From assembly GCF_012911925.1 (NCBI RefSeq), contig NZ_JAAXKY010000046.1, forward strand, positions 1 to 46,117: DNA of 46,117 nt, in the 5' to 3' direction. Shown one piece after another: positions 8,233-17,226 of the stretch (position 1 is its first letter; every line of letters begins with the position of its first letter). The position numbers and the translations under genes are program-made. This DNA is from Pseudonocardia xinjiangensis (GTDB taxonomy: Bacteria; Actinomycetota; Actinomycetes; Mycobacteriales; Pseudonocardiaceae). The notes under the pieces are model-generated. The model ran no database searches. It was not told where the DNA came from and worked only from the letters and a program-made list of their open reading frames with translations.

Positions 8233-8835
8233 ATGGCCAGCACCCGCCGCACCCAGCAGGAACGCCGAGACCAGGCCGAAGCCGCGCTGCTGACGGCCGC
8301 CGCCGAACTGGTCGTCGAGCAGGGGGTTCGTTCCCTGACCCTGGCGCGAGTCGGGCAACGAGCCGGCTACAGCCGCGGCATCGTCACTCACCACTTCGGC
8401 GGCAAGCAGGCGCTGGTGGAACGGCTCGCACGGGCGACGCAGGCCGCGTTCGTGCCGGGCCGAAACGATCTGCCGCCTGGGCTGGACCGCCTTCTGCGAC
8501 TGGTCGACGGTTACCTCGGTGAACTTGCTCGCCTCGGCGTGTTCAACCAAGCCTTTCTGCTCCTGTGGGCCGAGGCCGCCACGCAACCCGACCTGGCCCC
8601 GATCTTCCGCGAGCGCGACGAAGCCTTCCGTGCTGACCTGCGCGACGACATCAAGGCCGGCATCGCGGACGGTGTCGTCGACCCCGGTCTCAAGCCCGAC
8701 GATGTCGCGATCGCCATCGTCGGACAGCTACGCGGGATCGCCCTCCAACTGCTGTTGGACCCGCGTGGTGTCGACGTCGAGCAGGTGCGCCGCAGTGTCA
8801 CCGGCTACTGGCGCCGGGTTCTCGCCCCGACATGA
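8233..8835 (+). CDS. TetR/AcrR family transcriptional regulator
   Basis: One-component repressor of 200 residues. The N-terminal helix-turn-helix reads QERRDQAEAALLTAAAELVVEQG, then LTLARVGQRAGYSRGIVTHHFGGKQALVERL, the standard TetR DNA-binding domain at about residues 8-60, with a C-terminal all-alpha ligand domain (LDRLLRLVDGYL and onwards). ATG 8233 has no ribosome-binding site and may be leaderless. The inverted repeat at 8188-8213 and the matching half site at 7530-7541 suggest it represses itself and the hydrolase. The inducer is unknown, perhaps a hydrolase substrate. Confidence 0.92.
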   Translation: MASTRRTQQERRDQAEAALLTAAAELVVEQGVRSLTLARVGQRAGYSRGIVTHHFGGKQALVERLARATQAAFVPGRNDLPPGLDRLLRLVDGYLGELARLGVFNQAFLLLWAEAATQPDLAPIFRERDEAFRADLRDDIKAGIADGVVDPGLKPDDVAIAIVGQLRGIALQLLLDPRGVDVEQVRRSVTGYWRRVLAPT

Positions 8836-9076
8836 GGACTGCCGCCTCTGGACGTCTCCGGCCTGGCCGCCCGAACGATTCCGAGGGTGCCGCAGCATGG
8901 GGGGAGATCGGCGGATCGTCAACCGCTCAGGAAAGCGGTCACCTCGCCATCATCGGGGGCCCGAGCCGGTCGGGCAGGGCCGGCTCGTTCCCGCACAGCA
9001 ATCAGAATCCGCAACGAATACGCGAGGGCGCCGCGATCGCCCCAGGAGTGGGAGTGACCGACTCCGGTACCGGCGG

Positions 9077-10720
9077 TCAGGGCAGCATCCAGCCCAGCAC
9101 CGGGGTGGCCTGCAGCGCGATGAGGACGGCAAGCACGAGCAACATCCCCAGGCTCCAGCCGATCACCTTGCGCAGGAGCACGCCCTCCTGGCCCTCGAGC
9201 TTCACCGCGACGGCGGCGATCGTGAGGTTCTGCGGGGAGAGCATCTTGCCGAGCACACCGCCCGAGGAGTTGGCCGCCGCGAGCAGCTCGGGAGGCAGTC
9301 CGGTGCTGCGCGCCGCGGTGACCTGCAAGGCCCCGAACAATGCGTTCGACGACGTGTCCGAACCCGTGACGGCCACGCCGAGCCAACCGAGCACGGGGGA
9401 GAAGAAGGCGAGCGCACCGCCCGCGGAGGCGATGATGAGAGCGATCGCCGTGGTCTGCGCCGACGCGTTCATGACGTACGCCAGCGCGAGCACCGAGGCA
9501 ACCGTGAGGATCGCCCAGCGGAGATCGACGATCGTGCGCACCCACGTGCTGGCGGCGCGCTTCGCCCCCACACCGAGCAGCGGCGCCACGATCAGCCCGG
9601 CGACGACCATCAGCGTGCCCGCCGTGGAGAACCAGGTCAGGGAGTACTGCGTGGTGCTGGACATCAGGGGCTTGCCGTTGGTCCCGATGATGTCGAGGAA
9701 CGGCCAGTTGAACGCGAGCTTGAGGGAGTCGAGCACCGGCTTGAGGCCGGGCAGCTGGTCCAGCGCGAACACGATCACGATGATCACGTACGGCGCGTAG
9801 GCCTTGCGGACGTCAGCGGGCGAGTCCGGCGTCGCCACCGTGCCGGGGCCACCGGAGGCCGCCAGCGCGGGCTCCCGCGCTGCCCAGACCGCGTCGGGCC
9901 GGGCGCGCGCGAGCAGGATCACCGCGACCGCGGCGAGCAGCGACGCGAGGATGTCGGTGAGCGGCACCGACACGTAGTTCGACACGGCGAACTGGGTGAT
10001 CGCGAAGACCACCCCGCACCCGATGGCCGGCACCCAGGCCTCGCGCAGACCCCGCCTGCCGTCGACGAGGAACACGAGCACGAGCGGGACGAACACCGCG
10101 AGCACCGGGGTCTGCCTGCCGATCGTGGACGCCACCTGGGTCAGTGGCAGGCCGGCGACGCCGGCCAGGGTGATGACCGGGACGCCCATGGCCCCGAACG
10201 CCACCGGCGCCGTGTTGGCCACGAGAGCGACCACGGCGGCCTTCATCGGCCGGAACCCCAGCGCCACCAGCATCACCGAGGTGATGGCGACGGGGGCGCC
10301 GAACCCGGCCAGTGCCTCCAGCAGGGCGCCGAAGCAGAACGCCACCAGGATCGCCTGGGTGCGCTGGTCGGTCGACAGCGCGCCGAAGCTGCGGCGCAGG
10401 ATGTCGAAATGGCCGGTGGCCACGGTCATGTTGAACACCCACAGCGCGCTCACGACGATCCACATGATCGGCAGGAGCCCGTAGAACGCCCCGTGCGCCG
10501 CCACCGAGAGCGCCATTCCGGTGGGCATCCCGAACCCGAGTATCGCGACGAGCAACGCCGCCGCGAGACCGGCGAGAGCGGCCCACTGGGCCCGGACCCG
10601 CAGCACTCCGAGGAGCACGAGTACGACCGCGAGCGGGACCACGGAGGCCAGCGCGGACAGGCCGAGGGAATGGCCGACGGCTTCGGGATTCTGACGATAG
10701 GCGGCGAGGACGAAGGTCAC
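9077..10720 (-). CDS. lctP: L-lactate permease (LctP family)
   Basis: Polytopic membrane transporter for lactate, possibly glycolate, by proton symport. From GTG 10720 the protein is 547 residues, the usual family length, beginning VTFVLAAYRQNPEAVGHSLGLSALASVVPL, which aligns with the family's start. About 12-14 hydrophobic segments follow. The conserved GALLEALAGFGAPVAITSVMLVALGF and VANTAPVAFGAMGVPVITLA motifs identify the family. The C-terminal part has GSDTSSNALFGALQVTAAR and LLAAANSSGGVLGKMLSPQNL, also diagnostic. An ATG at 10786 is an alternative start; neither has a good ribosome-binding site. Stands alone; no lactate dehydrogenase is adjacent. Confidence 0.93.
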   Translation of the reverse strand: MTFVLAAYRQNPEAVGHSLGLSALASVVPLAVVLVLLGVLRVRAQWAALAGLAAALLVAILGFGMPTGMALSVAAHGAFYGLLPIMWIVVSALWVFNMTVATGHFDILRRSFGALSTDQRTQAILVAFCFGALLEALAGFGAPVAITSVMLVALGFRPMKAAVVALVANTAPVAFGAMGVPVITLAGVAGLPLTQVASTIGRQTPVLAVFVPLVLVFLVDGRRGLREAWVPAIGCGVVFAITQFAVSNYVSVPLTDILASLLAAVAVILLARARPDAVWAAREPALAASGGPGTVATPDSPADVRKAYAPYVIIVIVFALDQLPGLKPVLDSLKLAFNWPFLDIIGTNGKPLMSSTTQYSLTWFSTAGTLMVVAGLIVAPLLGVGAKRAASTWVRTIVDLRWAILTVASVLALAYVMNASAQTTAIALIIASAGGALAFFSPVLGWLGVAVTGSDTSSNALFGALQVTAARSTGLPPELLAAANSSGGVLGKMLSPQNLTIAAVAVKLEGQEGVLLRKVIGWSLGMLLVLAVLIALQATPVLGWMLP

Positions 10721-11142
10721 CGGACGGGACGGTTCCAACGGCACCGGCAATGCTGACGCGGACCACATGATCGCGAATTTTGCCATCGCCGCACCCGTTA
10801 TCGGAGTAGGCCGTTCGAGCAGCCGCACCCGATTGTCGGGCAGTGCGTCCGGAATGTCCGGGAGGCCGCGATCGCGCATAGTTCGACCGATGGGGCCCGA
10901 CTCGATACCCATGCCTGCCGAATCGGACGATTACCGGTCGCACCGCACCCGAGTTGAACGGTGCCGGATCATGGTTTCTCCGCCAATGCGGCGTGGTGCA
11001 CATCACTACAGATGCCGGTCGCCCCGCGCGGGTGTCCGTCCGTTTTGCGCAGCTCGTCCGGTGCGGGGCAGCCCGTCGCCCTGACGATTGACAGGCGTGA
11101 TCGCCCGTCGCAGTCTGTGATCCACCTGACACAGGGGGCGCG
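10721..11142. other. Intergenic region between divergent lctP and amino-acid permease genes
   Basis: About 420 bases that should hold the promoters of both transporter genes. On the plus strand TTGACA at 11088-11093 is a good -35; the -10, if 17 bases on, is the weak CAGTCT. The part nearest lctP is open in the lctP frame and might be an N-terminal extension. No gene is otherwise supported. Confidence 0.4.
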
Positions 11143-12588
11143 ATGGGCGAGTTCGGGTACGCGGCGCAGTTCCCGCGGGTGCTCCGCCGGTTCGCCCTCT
11201 TCGCGATCGCGTTCTCGATCGTCTCCATCACCACGGGGATCTTCGTCAACTACGCCTACGGGCTCACCCAGCTCGGCCCGGCGGCGATCTGGCTCTGGCC
11301 GGTCGCCGCGGTCGGGCAGTTCCTCGTGGTGCTCGTCCTCGCCGAGCTGGCGGGGTATTTCCCGCTCGCCGGCGCCAACTACCAGTGGACGGCCCGGCTG
11401 GTCGGATCCCGCTTCGGCTACGTGGTGGGGTCCCTCGGCGTGCTCTACGGCGCCGTCGGCCTGCCCGGGATCGCACTGATCGGGCTCGCGCCGCTGACGG
11501 CCACCGTCCTCGGGCTCGACGCGGGGAACGTCCGGCTGCTGCTGTTCATCGCGGTGCTGGCGCTCGTGGTCGCCTACCTCGTCAACATCGTGCGGGTGCA
11601 GCTGGCCGCGCGGGTCAACAACGTCGCGGTGTTCGCCGAGATCATCGGCACCGTCGTGCTCAGCGTCGTGGTGTTCCTGGCGTGGGTGCGGGGCGGGGCG
11701 GACGTCCCCGGCGGCGGCCACGGGTTCGGCTTCCTGTTCACCACCGCCACCGACGCGCCGCTGGCCGACGCCCTCGTCGGCGGTGCACTGATCGGGATCT
11801 TCACCCTTGTCGGCTTCGAGGCGGCGGCCGACATGGCCGAGGAGGCCGTCGACGCCCGGCGCGCGGTGCCCCGGGCGATGATCCTGTCCGTCGTGGTCTC
11901 CGGCGTGCTGGGGATGTTCGCGCTGGTCGGGTTCACCCTCGCCATCCCCGACCTGGCCGCGGTCCAGGCGTCGCCGGTGCCGCTGGCCGCGATCGCGCAG
12001 TACTGGCTCGGCCCGGTGCTCACGAAGGTCTTCCTCGCGATCGTCGTGTTCTCGATGTTCGCCCTGATCGTGGTGGCGGCCGCGTCGAACTCCCGGCTGA
12101 TCTTCGCGATGGCGCGCGACGCGATGCTGCCGTTCTCCACCGCGCTGGCGCGGGTGCACCCCCGTACCGGCACGCCCGTCACCGCGCTGGTCGTGTCGCT
12201 GGTGGTCTGCCTGGTGCTGCTCGCCTACGGGACGGCCGACGGCAACGCCTTCGCGGTGCTGGTGGGGGCGACGGCGCTCGTGCCCTACCTCGTCTACCTG
12301 CTCACCATCGGTGGGTACCTCGGGCGGCGGCGGTCCCTGGTCGACGCGGGGGAGGGCGGCTTCCGGCTCGGGGCCGCCGCCCTGCCCGTGGCGGGGCTCG
12401 CCGTGCTGTGGCTCGTCGCGGTGGTGGCGGCGCTGACGCTGCCCGAGGCGTTCCGCTCCGCCGACTACGTCGTGCTCGCCGCGCTGGCGCTGGCAGGGCT
12501 CTGGTACGTCGCCGTGCTCCGGCGCCGGCTCCGGGACGGCACCGCCGGGCTGGGATCCACCCGGACCGACCCCGTGGAGATTCGATGA
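11143..12588 (+). CDS. APC family amino-acid permease
   Basis: Integral membrane transporter, 481 residues, with about 12 hydrophobic segments. The first helix region RFALFAIAFSIVSITTGIFVNYAYG holds the substrate-binding S-I-T-T-G-I turn of the amino acid/polyamine/organocation superfamily. GYFPLAGANYQWTARLVG and FTLVGFEAAADMAEEAVDARRAVPRAM are further conserved APC motifs. ATG 11143 follows GGGGG. The stop overlaps the oxidase start as ATGA, so the two are translationally coupled. The substrate is probably an amino acid or amine; pairing with a gulonolactone-type oxidase is odd. Confidence 0.9.
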   Translation: MGEFGYAAQFPRVLRRFALFAIAFSIVSITTGIFVNYAYGLTQLGPAAIWLWPVAAVGQFLVVLVLAELAGYFPLAGANYQWTARLVGSRFGYVVGSLGVLYGAVGLPGIALIGLAPLTATVLGLDAGNVRLLLFIAVLALVVAYLVNIVRVQLAARVNNVAVFAEIIGTVVLSVVVFLAWVRGGADVPGGGHGFGFLFTTATDAPLADALVGGALIGIFTLVGFEAAADMAEEAVDARRAVPRAMILSVVVSGVLGMFALVGFTLAIPDLAAVQASPVPLAAIAQYWLGPVLTKVFLAIVVFSMFALIVVAAASNSRLIFAMARDAMLPFSTALARVHPRTGTPVTALVVSLVVCLVLLAYGTADGNAFAVLVGATALVPYLVYLLTIGGYLGRRRSLVDAGEGGFRLGAAALPVAGLAVLWLVAVVAALTLPEAFRSADYVVLAALALAGLWYVAVLRRRLRDGTAGLGSTRTDPVEIR

Positions 12589-13895
12589 CCTGGCGGAACT
12601 GGGCGGGCAACCAGCGCACGGACCCGAGGCGCACCGTCGTCGCGCGGGACGCGGGCGACGTCGTCGAGGCGGTGAAGGGTGCCGAACGCGACGGGCTGCG
12701 GGTCAAGGCGCTCGGCTCGGGGCACTCGTTCACCGCCATCGCCGTGCCCGAGGACATCGCGTTGCGGCCGCCCGCCGACCCGGGCCTGCTGCTCACCGAC
12801 AGCACGACGGGGCTGGTCACGGCCCCCGCCGGGTTGCCGCTGCACCGGCTCAACGCGCTGCTGTGGGAGCGTGGGCTCGCCCTGCCCAACCTCGGTGACA
12901 TCGAGGCCCAGACGGTGGCGGGCGCGATCTCCACCGGCACCCACGGCACCGGTGCCACCCACCGCGGGCTCGCCGCCCAGGTGCGGGCGCTGGAGATCGT
13001 GCTGGCCGACGGGTCGCTGATCACCTGCTCGGCCACCGAGCACCCCGAGGTCTTCGCCGCCGCACGGATCGGGCTCGGTGCGCTGGGAGTGCTCACCCAT
13101 GTGACGCTGCAGGCCGTCCCGGCGTTCCGGCTGCACGCGGTCGAGACCGCGATGCCGCTTCCCGACGTGCTCGCCGGCCTCGACGAGCTGGTCGCCGCCC
13201 ACGAGCACTTCGAGTTCTACTGGTTCCCGCACACCGACATCGCCGCCACCAAGAGCAACAACCGCACCGAGGCGACGGGCCCGACCCGCGGCCGTGTCGC
13301 CGAGTGGGTGGGCGACGACCTGCTCGGCAACGGCGCCTTCGGCCTCGCCTGCCGGCTCGGCGCGGCGGCGCCCCGGCTCGTGCCGCCGATCAACCGGCGG
13401 ATGGCCGCGCAGATGGCCGCCGCCGAGTACGTCGACCGGTCCTACCGGGTGTTCACCAGCCCGCGGCGGGTGCGGTTCCTGGAGATGGAGTACGGCGTCC
13501 CGCGGGAGGCGATCCACGAGGCGCTCGCCGGGCTGCGCGCCGCCGCCGCGCGCCACGCCCGCGCGGTGACGTTCCCGGTGGAGGTGCGCTTCGCCGCCGC
13601 CGACGACATCCCGCTCTCGACCGCCGCCGGCCGCGACAGCGCCTACATCGCCGTGCACGTGTACCGCGGGCAACCGCACGAGGCGTACTTCGGAGCCGTC
13701 GAGACGGTCCTGGCCGGGCTGGGCGGCCGGCCGCACTGGGGCAAGCTGCACACACAGACGGCGGCGACGCTGCGCGAGCGCTACCCGGCGTTCGACGGCT
13801 TCGTGGCGGTGCGCGACCGGCTCGACCCGCAGGGCCGGTTCACCAACGCCTACCTCGACCGCGTGCTCGGGGCACCGGGCAGCTCCGCGCGCTGA
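12585..13895 (+). CDS. FAD-dependent L-gulono-1,4-lactone dehydrogenase / aldonolactone oxidase family
   Basis: Flavoprotein of 436 residues that should oxidise a sugar lactone or polyol. The N-terminal VAO-type FAD domain has RVKALGSGHSF (flavin-contact His; attachment site in covalent relatives), GDIEAQTVAGAISTGTHGTG and IGLGALGVLTHVTLQ. The C-terminal ALO domain has VRFLEMEYGVPRE, FPVEVRFAAADDIPLSTAAGRDSAYIAVH and GRPHWGKLHTQ. The arrangement closely follows Mycobacterium tuberculosis Rv1771, an L-gulono-1,4-lactone dehydrogenase, rather than the shorter alditol oxidases. The segment LRPPADPGLLLTDSTTGLVT departs from the usual Asp-Leu-Ser-Gly-Leu pattern. It overlaps the permease by 4 bases. 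Substrate inferred only. Confidence 0.88.
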   Translation: MTWRNWAGNQRTDPRRTVVARDAGDVVEAVKGAERDGLRVKALGSGHSFTAIAVPEDIALRPPADPGLLLTDSTTGLVTAPAGLPLHRLNALLWERGLALPNLGDIEAQTVAGAISTGTHGTGATHRGLAAQVRALEIVLADGSLITCSATEHPEVFAAARIGLGALGVLTHVTLQAVPAFRLHAVETAMPLPDVLAGLDELVAAHEHFEFYWFPHTDIAATKSNNRTEATGPTRGRVAEWVGDDLLGNGAFGLACRLGAAAPRLVPPINRRMAAQMAAAEYVDRSYRVFTSPRRVRFLEMEYGVPREAIHEALAGLRAAAARHARAVTFPVEVRFAAADDIPLSTAAGRDSAYIAVHVYRGQPHEAYFGAVETVLAGLGGRPHWGKLHTQTAATLRERYPAFDGFVAVRDRLDPQGRFTNAYLDRVLGAPGSSAR

Positions 13896-14038
13896 CCTGC
13901 CCGTCGCGCCGACATACCAGAGCAGGCGCCCGGCGTCGCCGGCCGGGAAAGCTTCGTCACACCGTGCAACGGACGCCCCGGCGGTGCCGATCAACCGGTT
14001 GCGTCCACATCAGCACGTGGACCGACGACGTGGAGGCG

Positions 14039-14233
14039 ATGGTGCGACCCCTGGTTGCGACGCGGTTGCTGCAGAACCCGCTGGGCATGCCGGCGGAACC
14101 CGGGACCAGGGGCGACATGGTCCGGGTCAGCGACGGGCGGGCCTCGGTCTACCTGCTTCCGCACGAGTACGACGCCGCCGACGAGCGGAAGCTGCGCTGG
14201 CTGCTGGCGAAGGCGTCGGTCCCGGTGTCCTGA
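14039..14233 (+). CDS. Small hypothetical protein
   Basis: A 64-residue frame from ATG 14039 (GTG 14042 or 14030 are alternatives; GGAGG lies at 14032-14036). It begins MVRPLVATRLLQNPLGMPAEP and ends LPHEYDAADERKLRWLLAKASVPVS, soluble with mixed charge. Third-position G/C is gene-like and the start has a Shine-Dalgarno, but I recognise no family. It sits 6 bases before the end of the convergent ppk2 gene. Confidence 0.45.
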   Translation: MVRPLVATRLLQNPLGMPAEPGTRGDMVRVSDGRASVYLLPHEYDAADERKLRWLLAKASVPVS

Positions 14234-14239
14234 CGGGGA

Positions 14240-15223
14240 TCAGTGCCGTTCGCTCGCCTCGTAGACCCGGGCGGGCGGGCCGACGATGAGCGGGTCGGGT
14301 GTGCCGATGACGTCCGCGTCCTTCGTCGGGTAGTCCAGAGTGGACAGCACCCAGCTGAGCGCGGCGATCCGGCCCCGCTTCTTGTCGTTGCTCTTCACGA
14401 CGGTCCACGGGGCGGTCGGGCTGTCGGTCCGGGCGAACATCTGTTCCTTCGCCCGGGTGTAGTCGTCCCAGCGTCCCAGCGCGGCCAGGTCCACCGGGCT
14501 GAGCTTCCACTGCCGCAGCGGGTCGATGACCCGGACGGTGAACCGGGTGCGCTGTTCGGCCCGCGACACCGAGAACCACAGCTTCACCAGGTGGATGCCG
14601 CTGTCGACCAGCGCCGACTCGAGCCCGGGGGCCTGCGCCATGAACTCCTGGTACTCGTGGTCGGTGCAGAAGCCCATCACGGGCTCGACCACGGCCCGGT
14701 TGTACCAGGACCGGTCGAACAGGATGATCTCCCCGGCCGCGGGGAGCTGGCTGAAGTAGCGCTGGAAGTACCACTGGGTCTGCTCGCGTGACGTCGGTTT
14801 CTCCAGCGCGACGACCCGGGCGCCGCGTGGGTTGAGATGCTCCATGAAGCGCTTGATCGTGCCGCCCTTGCCCGCGGCGTCGCGGCCCTCGAACAGCACG
14901 ACGACCCGTTGCCCGGTGTCCTTGACCCACGACTGCATCTTCAGCAGCTCGATCTGCAGAGCCCGCTTGCGGGTCTCGTACTCGTCGCGGCTCATCCGCT
15001 CGTCGTAGGGGTAGTCCTGCTGCCAGGTGGAGATCTCGTGCCCGTCCGGGCCCAGCAGGAGCGTCTCGTCGTCGTCGAGCTCCTGAACCGTCATCCCGTC
15101 GAGGCCGTCGAGGAGGTCCGCGGATGCCAACGCCTCACGCAGTTCCCGGCGGGTGCGCTCCGAATGGCCTACGCCGCGTGGAGTTCGCCGGAACGAGCTC
15201 ACGACCTGGTCGACAGAAGTCAT
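14240..15223 (-). CDS. ppk2: Polyphosphate kinase 2 (PPK2)
   Basis: Transfers phosphate between polyphosphate and nucleoside diphosphates, building or using polyphosphate under stress. From ATG 15223 the protein is 327 residues; an in-frame GTG at 15247 would add 8. The P-loop reads VVLFEGRDAAGKGGTIKRF, Walker B is LFDRSWYNRAVVEPVMGF (canonical F-N/D-R-S-W-Y-N-R), and the lid region is RVIDPLRQWKLSPVDL. One PPK2 domain indicates class I or III. An unusual N-terminal stretch of about 70 residues (SFRRTPRGVGHSERTRRELRE and onwards) precedes it. Divergent from the CBS-domain gene, and part of a local stress group. Confidence 0.93.
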   Translation of the reverse strand: MTSVDQVVSSFRRTPRGVGHSERTRRELREALASADLLDGLDGMTVQELDDDETLLLGPDGHEISTWQQDYPYDERMSRDEYETRKRALQIELLKMQSWVKDTGQRVVVLFEGRDAAGKGGTIKRFMEHLNPRGARVVALEKPTSREQTQWYFQRYFSQLPAAGEIILFDRSWYNRAVVEPVMGFCTDHEYQEFMAQAPGLESALVDSGIHLVKLWFSVSRAEQRTRFTVRVIDPLRQWKLSPVDLAALGRWDDYTRAKEQMFARTDSPTAPWTVVKSNDKKRGRIAALSWVLSTLDYPTKDADVIGTPDPLIVGPPARVYEASERH

Positions 15224-15361
15224 CTCGATACCCGTCTCTGCATGCATTCACCCGGTGACGCTCACCGGCCCGTCTCGCGTTCAGTGCCATTCGTACCCCG
15301 TGCCGGTGCCCGGCCGGGGCCACGGGGCCGGGTCGGGGGCGAATGTTCAGACTCCGGATTC

Positions 15362-15375
15362 GGGTCCTTGGTCCG
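15362..15375. promoter_or_regulatory. DevR/DosR-like box between ppk2 and the CBS gene
   Basis: GGGTCCTTGGTCCG resembles the dormancy-regulator consensus GGGACTTTNGTCCC, matching most palindromic positions. It lies 86 bases before the CBS-domain gene start and about 140 before ppk2. Genes like hrp1 (CBS) and usp are known DosR targets in mycobacteria. A single imperfect site is weak evidence alone. Confidence 0.35.
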
Positions 15376-15460
15376 TGCGGGAGGAGCCCGATGCCTCCAG
15401 ATGACCCGGGGCGGCGTGCCTAGCGTCGACGGGGAGCTGCATCACCAGGAGGAAGAGACC

Positions 15461-16078
15461 ATGCGGATCCACGAGATCATGTCCAGTCCTGCGGTCACCG
15501 TCGCGCCGCAGCTGCCGGTGAAGGACGCCGCTGCCGTGCTCGACACCCACGGGTTCACGTGTCTTCCCGTGGTCACGGGGGACGGCCGGTTGGTCGGCGT
15601 GGTCGGTGAGAAGGAGCTCGTGGCCGACCGCTTCCCGCCGGACCCGCGCCTCCCCCTCGCCGAGCGCGTGACCCGGAGTCCCGGCAGGCTCGTGGCGGAC
15701 GTGATGGACCGGGACGTGCTCCTCGCCCATCCACAGGAGAGCGTGGCGGACCTTCTGACCGTGATGCGCTCGGCGGAGACCAGGTCGCTCCCCGTGGTGG
15801 AGGACGACGAGGTGGTCGGGATGGTGACCTATCGGGACCTCGTGCATGCCCTCGCCCGTGACGACGCTCTGGTCGAGGCCGATGTCCGGCGCCGGCTCAA
15901 CCTGTACGGAGGGGTCGGGCGATGGATGGTGAGCGTGCGGGACGGCGAGGTGACCCTCCGCGACGACCGCGACGACCCCGTCGAGCGGACCACCGCCGTC
16001 CGGCTGGCCGAAGCGGTCATCGGGGTCACGGGATGCCAGGTGGTCGAGGCGACCTCATCGGCGACGTGGCCAGGCTGA
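15461..16078 (+). CDS. CBS-pair domain protein with C-terminal BON-like region
   Basis: Cytoplasmic nucleotide-sensing protein, 205 residues from ATG 15461 after AGGAGGAAG. CBS 1 covers about residues 1-60 (MRIHEIMSSPAVTVAPQLPVKDAAAVL, FTCLPVVTGDGRLVGVVGEKEL), CBS 2 about 77-130 (VADVMDRDVLLAHPQESVADLLTVM, RSLPVVEDDEVVGMVTYRDLVHAL), and the tail (DALVEADVRRRLNLYGGVGRWMVSVRDGEVTL) has the pattern of a BON domain. The family includes hypoxia-response protein Hrp1 of mycobacteria, though that lacks the tail. The universal stress gene follows 100 bases on, probably in the same transcript. Confidence 0.9.
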   Translation: MRIHEIMSSPAVTVAPQLPVKDAAAVLDTHGFTCLPVVTGDGRLVGVVGEKELVADRFPPDPRLPLAERVTRSPGRLVADVMDRDVLLAHPQESVADLLTVMRSAETRSLPVVEDDEVVGMVTYRDLVHALARDDALVEADVRRRLNLYGGVGRWMVSVRDGEVTLRDDRDDPVERTTAVRLAEAVIGVTGCQVVEATSSATWPG

Positions 16079-16178
16079 CCGAGCTGGTCGGCGGATCCGG
16101 CCGGCGAGGGGAGACTCGAGCTCGTCAGGGCGTCCGCCGGATCGTGCGGGGGCGCCGGCCGGAGCGAGGAGGAGACGC

Positions 16179-16637
16179 ATGAGCACAGGGACCGGTTCGG
16201 AGCGCGGCGCCGTCGCCGTCGGGGTCGACGGGTCGCCGTCGTCGGTGCAGGCGTTGCGGTGGGCTCTCGGGCAGGCCCGGCTCACGGGCGCGGCCGTGCG
16301 TGCCGTCACCACCTGGGACTTCCCGGCCTCGTACGGGTGGGCCGTGTCCGTCGACGACGTCGACTGGGAGGGCACCGCGCGGACGGTGCTGGAACGCGCG
16401 GTCAAGGAGGCGGTCGGGGCCGACACCACCGTCCCGGTCGAGCAGGTCGTGGTGCGCGGACACCCGGCGCAGGTGCTGGTGGAGGTGGCGGCCGGAGCCG
16501 ACCTGCTCGTGGTCGGGAGCAGGGGGCACGGCGGGTTCGCCGGCCTGCTGCTCGGCTCGGTCAGCCAGCACGTCGTGGCACACGCCTCGGGCCCCGTCGT
16601 CGTCGTACACGACGCGCCGGAGCCGACCGCCGGCTGA
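16179..16637 (+). CDS. Universal stress protein, UspA family
   Basis: A single-domain 152-residue USP, started by ATG 16179 after GAGGAGG. It begins AVAVGVDGSPSSVQALRWAL, the usual first strand and helix, and carries the ATP-binding motif G-x2-G-x9-G-S at about residues 113-127 (VVGSRGHGGFAGLLLGSVSQHV), so it is of the ATP-binding subclass. USPs next to CBS genes act in hypoxia, starvation and dormancy in actinomycetes. No own promoter is evident; likely co-transcribed with the CBS gene. Confidence 0.92.
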   Translation: MSTGTGSERGAVAVGVDGSPSSVQALRWALGQARLTGAAVRAVTTWDFPASYGWAVSVDDVDWEGTARTVLERAVKEAVGADTTVPVEQVVVRGHPAQVLVEVAAGADLLVVGSRGHGGFAGLLLGSVSQHVVAHASGPVVVVHDAPEPTAG

Positions 16638-16736
16638 CCGTACCGTCGCAGGCCGGTTCGGCTCCTCGCAGACGACGGCGGCCCCGCGAGGCGTGTTCGA
16701 GAGGGACCTGAGGCCCCCGCACTAAGGTCGCCGGAC

Positions 16737-17222
16737 ATGTACTCGACGCAGGTCTCCCGCCACGTGAGGGCGCCTCGCTCCGAGGTCTATCGGGCGCTCC
16801 TGGACGCGGACGCGATCGCGAGGTGGCGCGTCCCGACCGGGATGAGTAGCCAGGTCCACGACTTCGACGCCCGCGAAGGCGGCTCGTTCCGCGTGTCACT
16901 CACCTACGACGCACCGGGTGGAGCAGGCAAGTCGGACCCGGACACCGACACCTATCACGGGCACTTCGCCAAGCTGGTGCCGGATGAGCAGGTTGTCGAG
17001 GTGTTCGAGTTCGAGACCGCGGATCCGGCGCTCGGCGGGACCATGACCATGACCATGACGACCACCCTCCGCGATGCCGACGGCGGAACCGAGGTCACCA
17101 TCGTGCACGAGGGGATCCCCGACAGCGTGCCCGCCGCCGACAACGAGACGGGCACGCGGATGGCGCTGGAGAAACTCGCAGAGCTCGTCGAGGAGAGGAA
17201 GGCTGCGCCTCGGGGGCGTTGA
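16737..17222 (+). CDS. SRPBCC / AHSA1 family protein
   Basis: A 161-residue helix-grip protein with a hydrophobic pocket. It begins YSTQVSRHVRAPRSEVYRALLDADAIARWRVPTGM, the usual start of this family, and has VHDFDAREGGSFRVSLTYD and HGHFAKLVPDEQVVEVFEFETADP in the core. ATG 16737 has no good ribosome-binding site and may be leaderless, with TAAGGT at 16723-16728 as a possible -10. Members bind hydrophobic ligands or assist Hsp90-like proteins; specific function unknown. Followed at once by an 8-bp hairpin. Confidence 0.85.
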   Translation: MYSTQVSRHVRAPRSEVYRALLDADAIARWRVPTGMSSQVHDFDAREGGSFRVSLTYDAPGGAGKSDPDTDTYHGHFAKLVPDEQVVEVFEFETADPALGGTMTMTMTTTLRDADGGTEVTIVHEGIPDSVPAADNETGTRMALEKLAELVEERKAAPRGR

Positions 17223-17226
17223 CCTC

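Noticed and set aside
8519..10756. 745-codon plus-strand open frame
   Set aside because: Antisense to lctP, low-complexity Arg/Gly/His; lctP is certain.
16703..16716. GGGACCTGAGGCCC as a third DevR-like box before the SRPBCC gene
   Set aside because: Similar to the consensus but only 20 bases from the start codon, too close for an activator site, and G+C-rich DNA gives such matches by chance.
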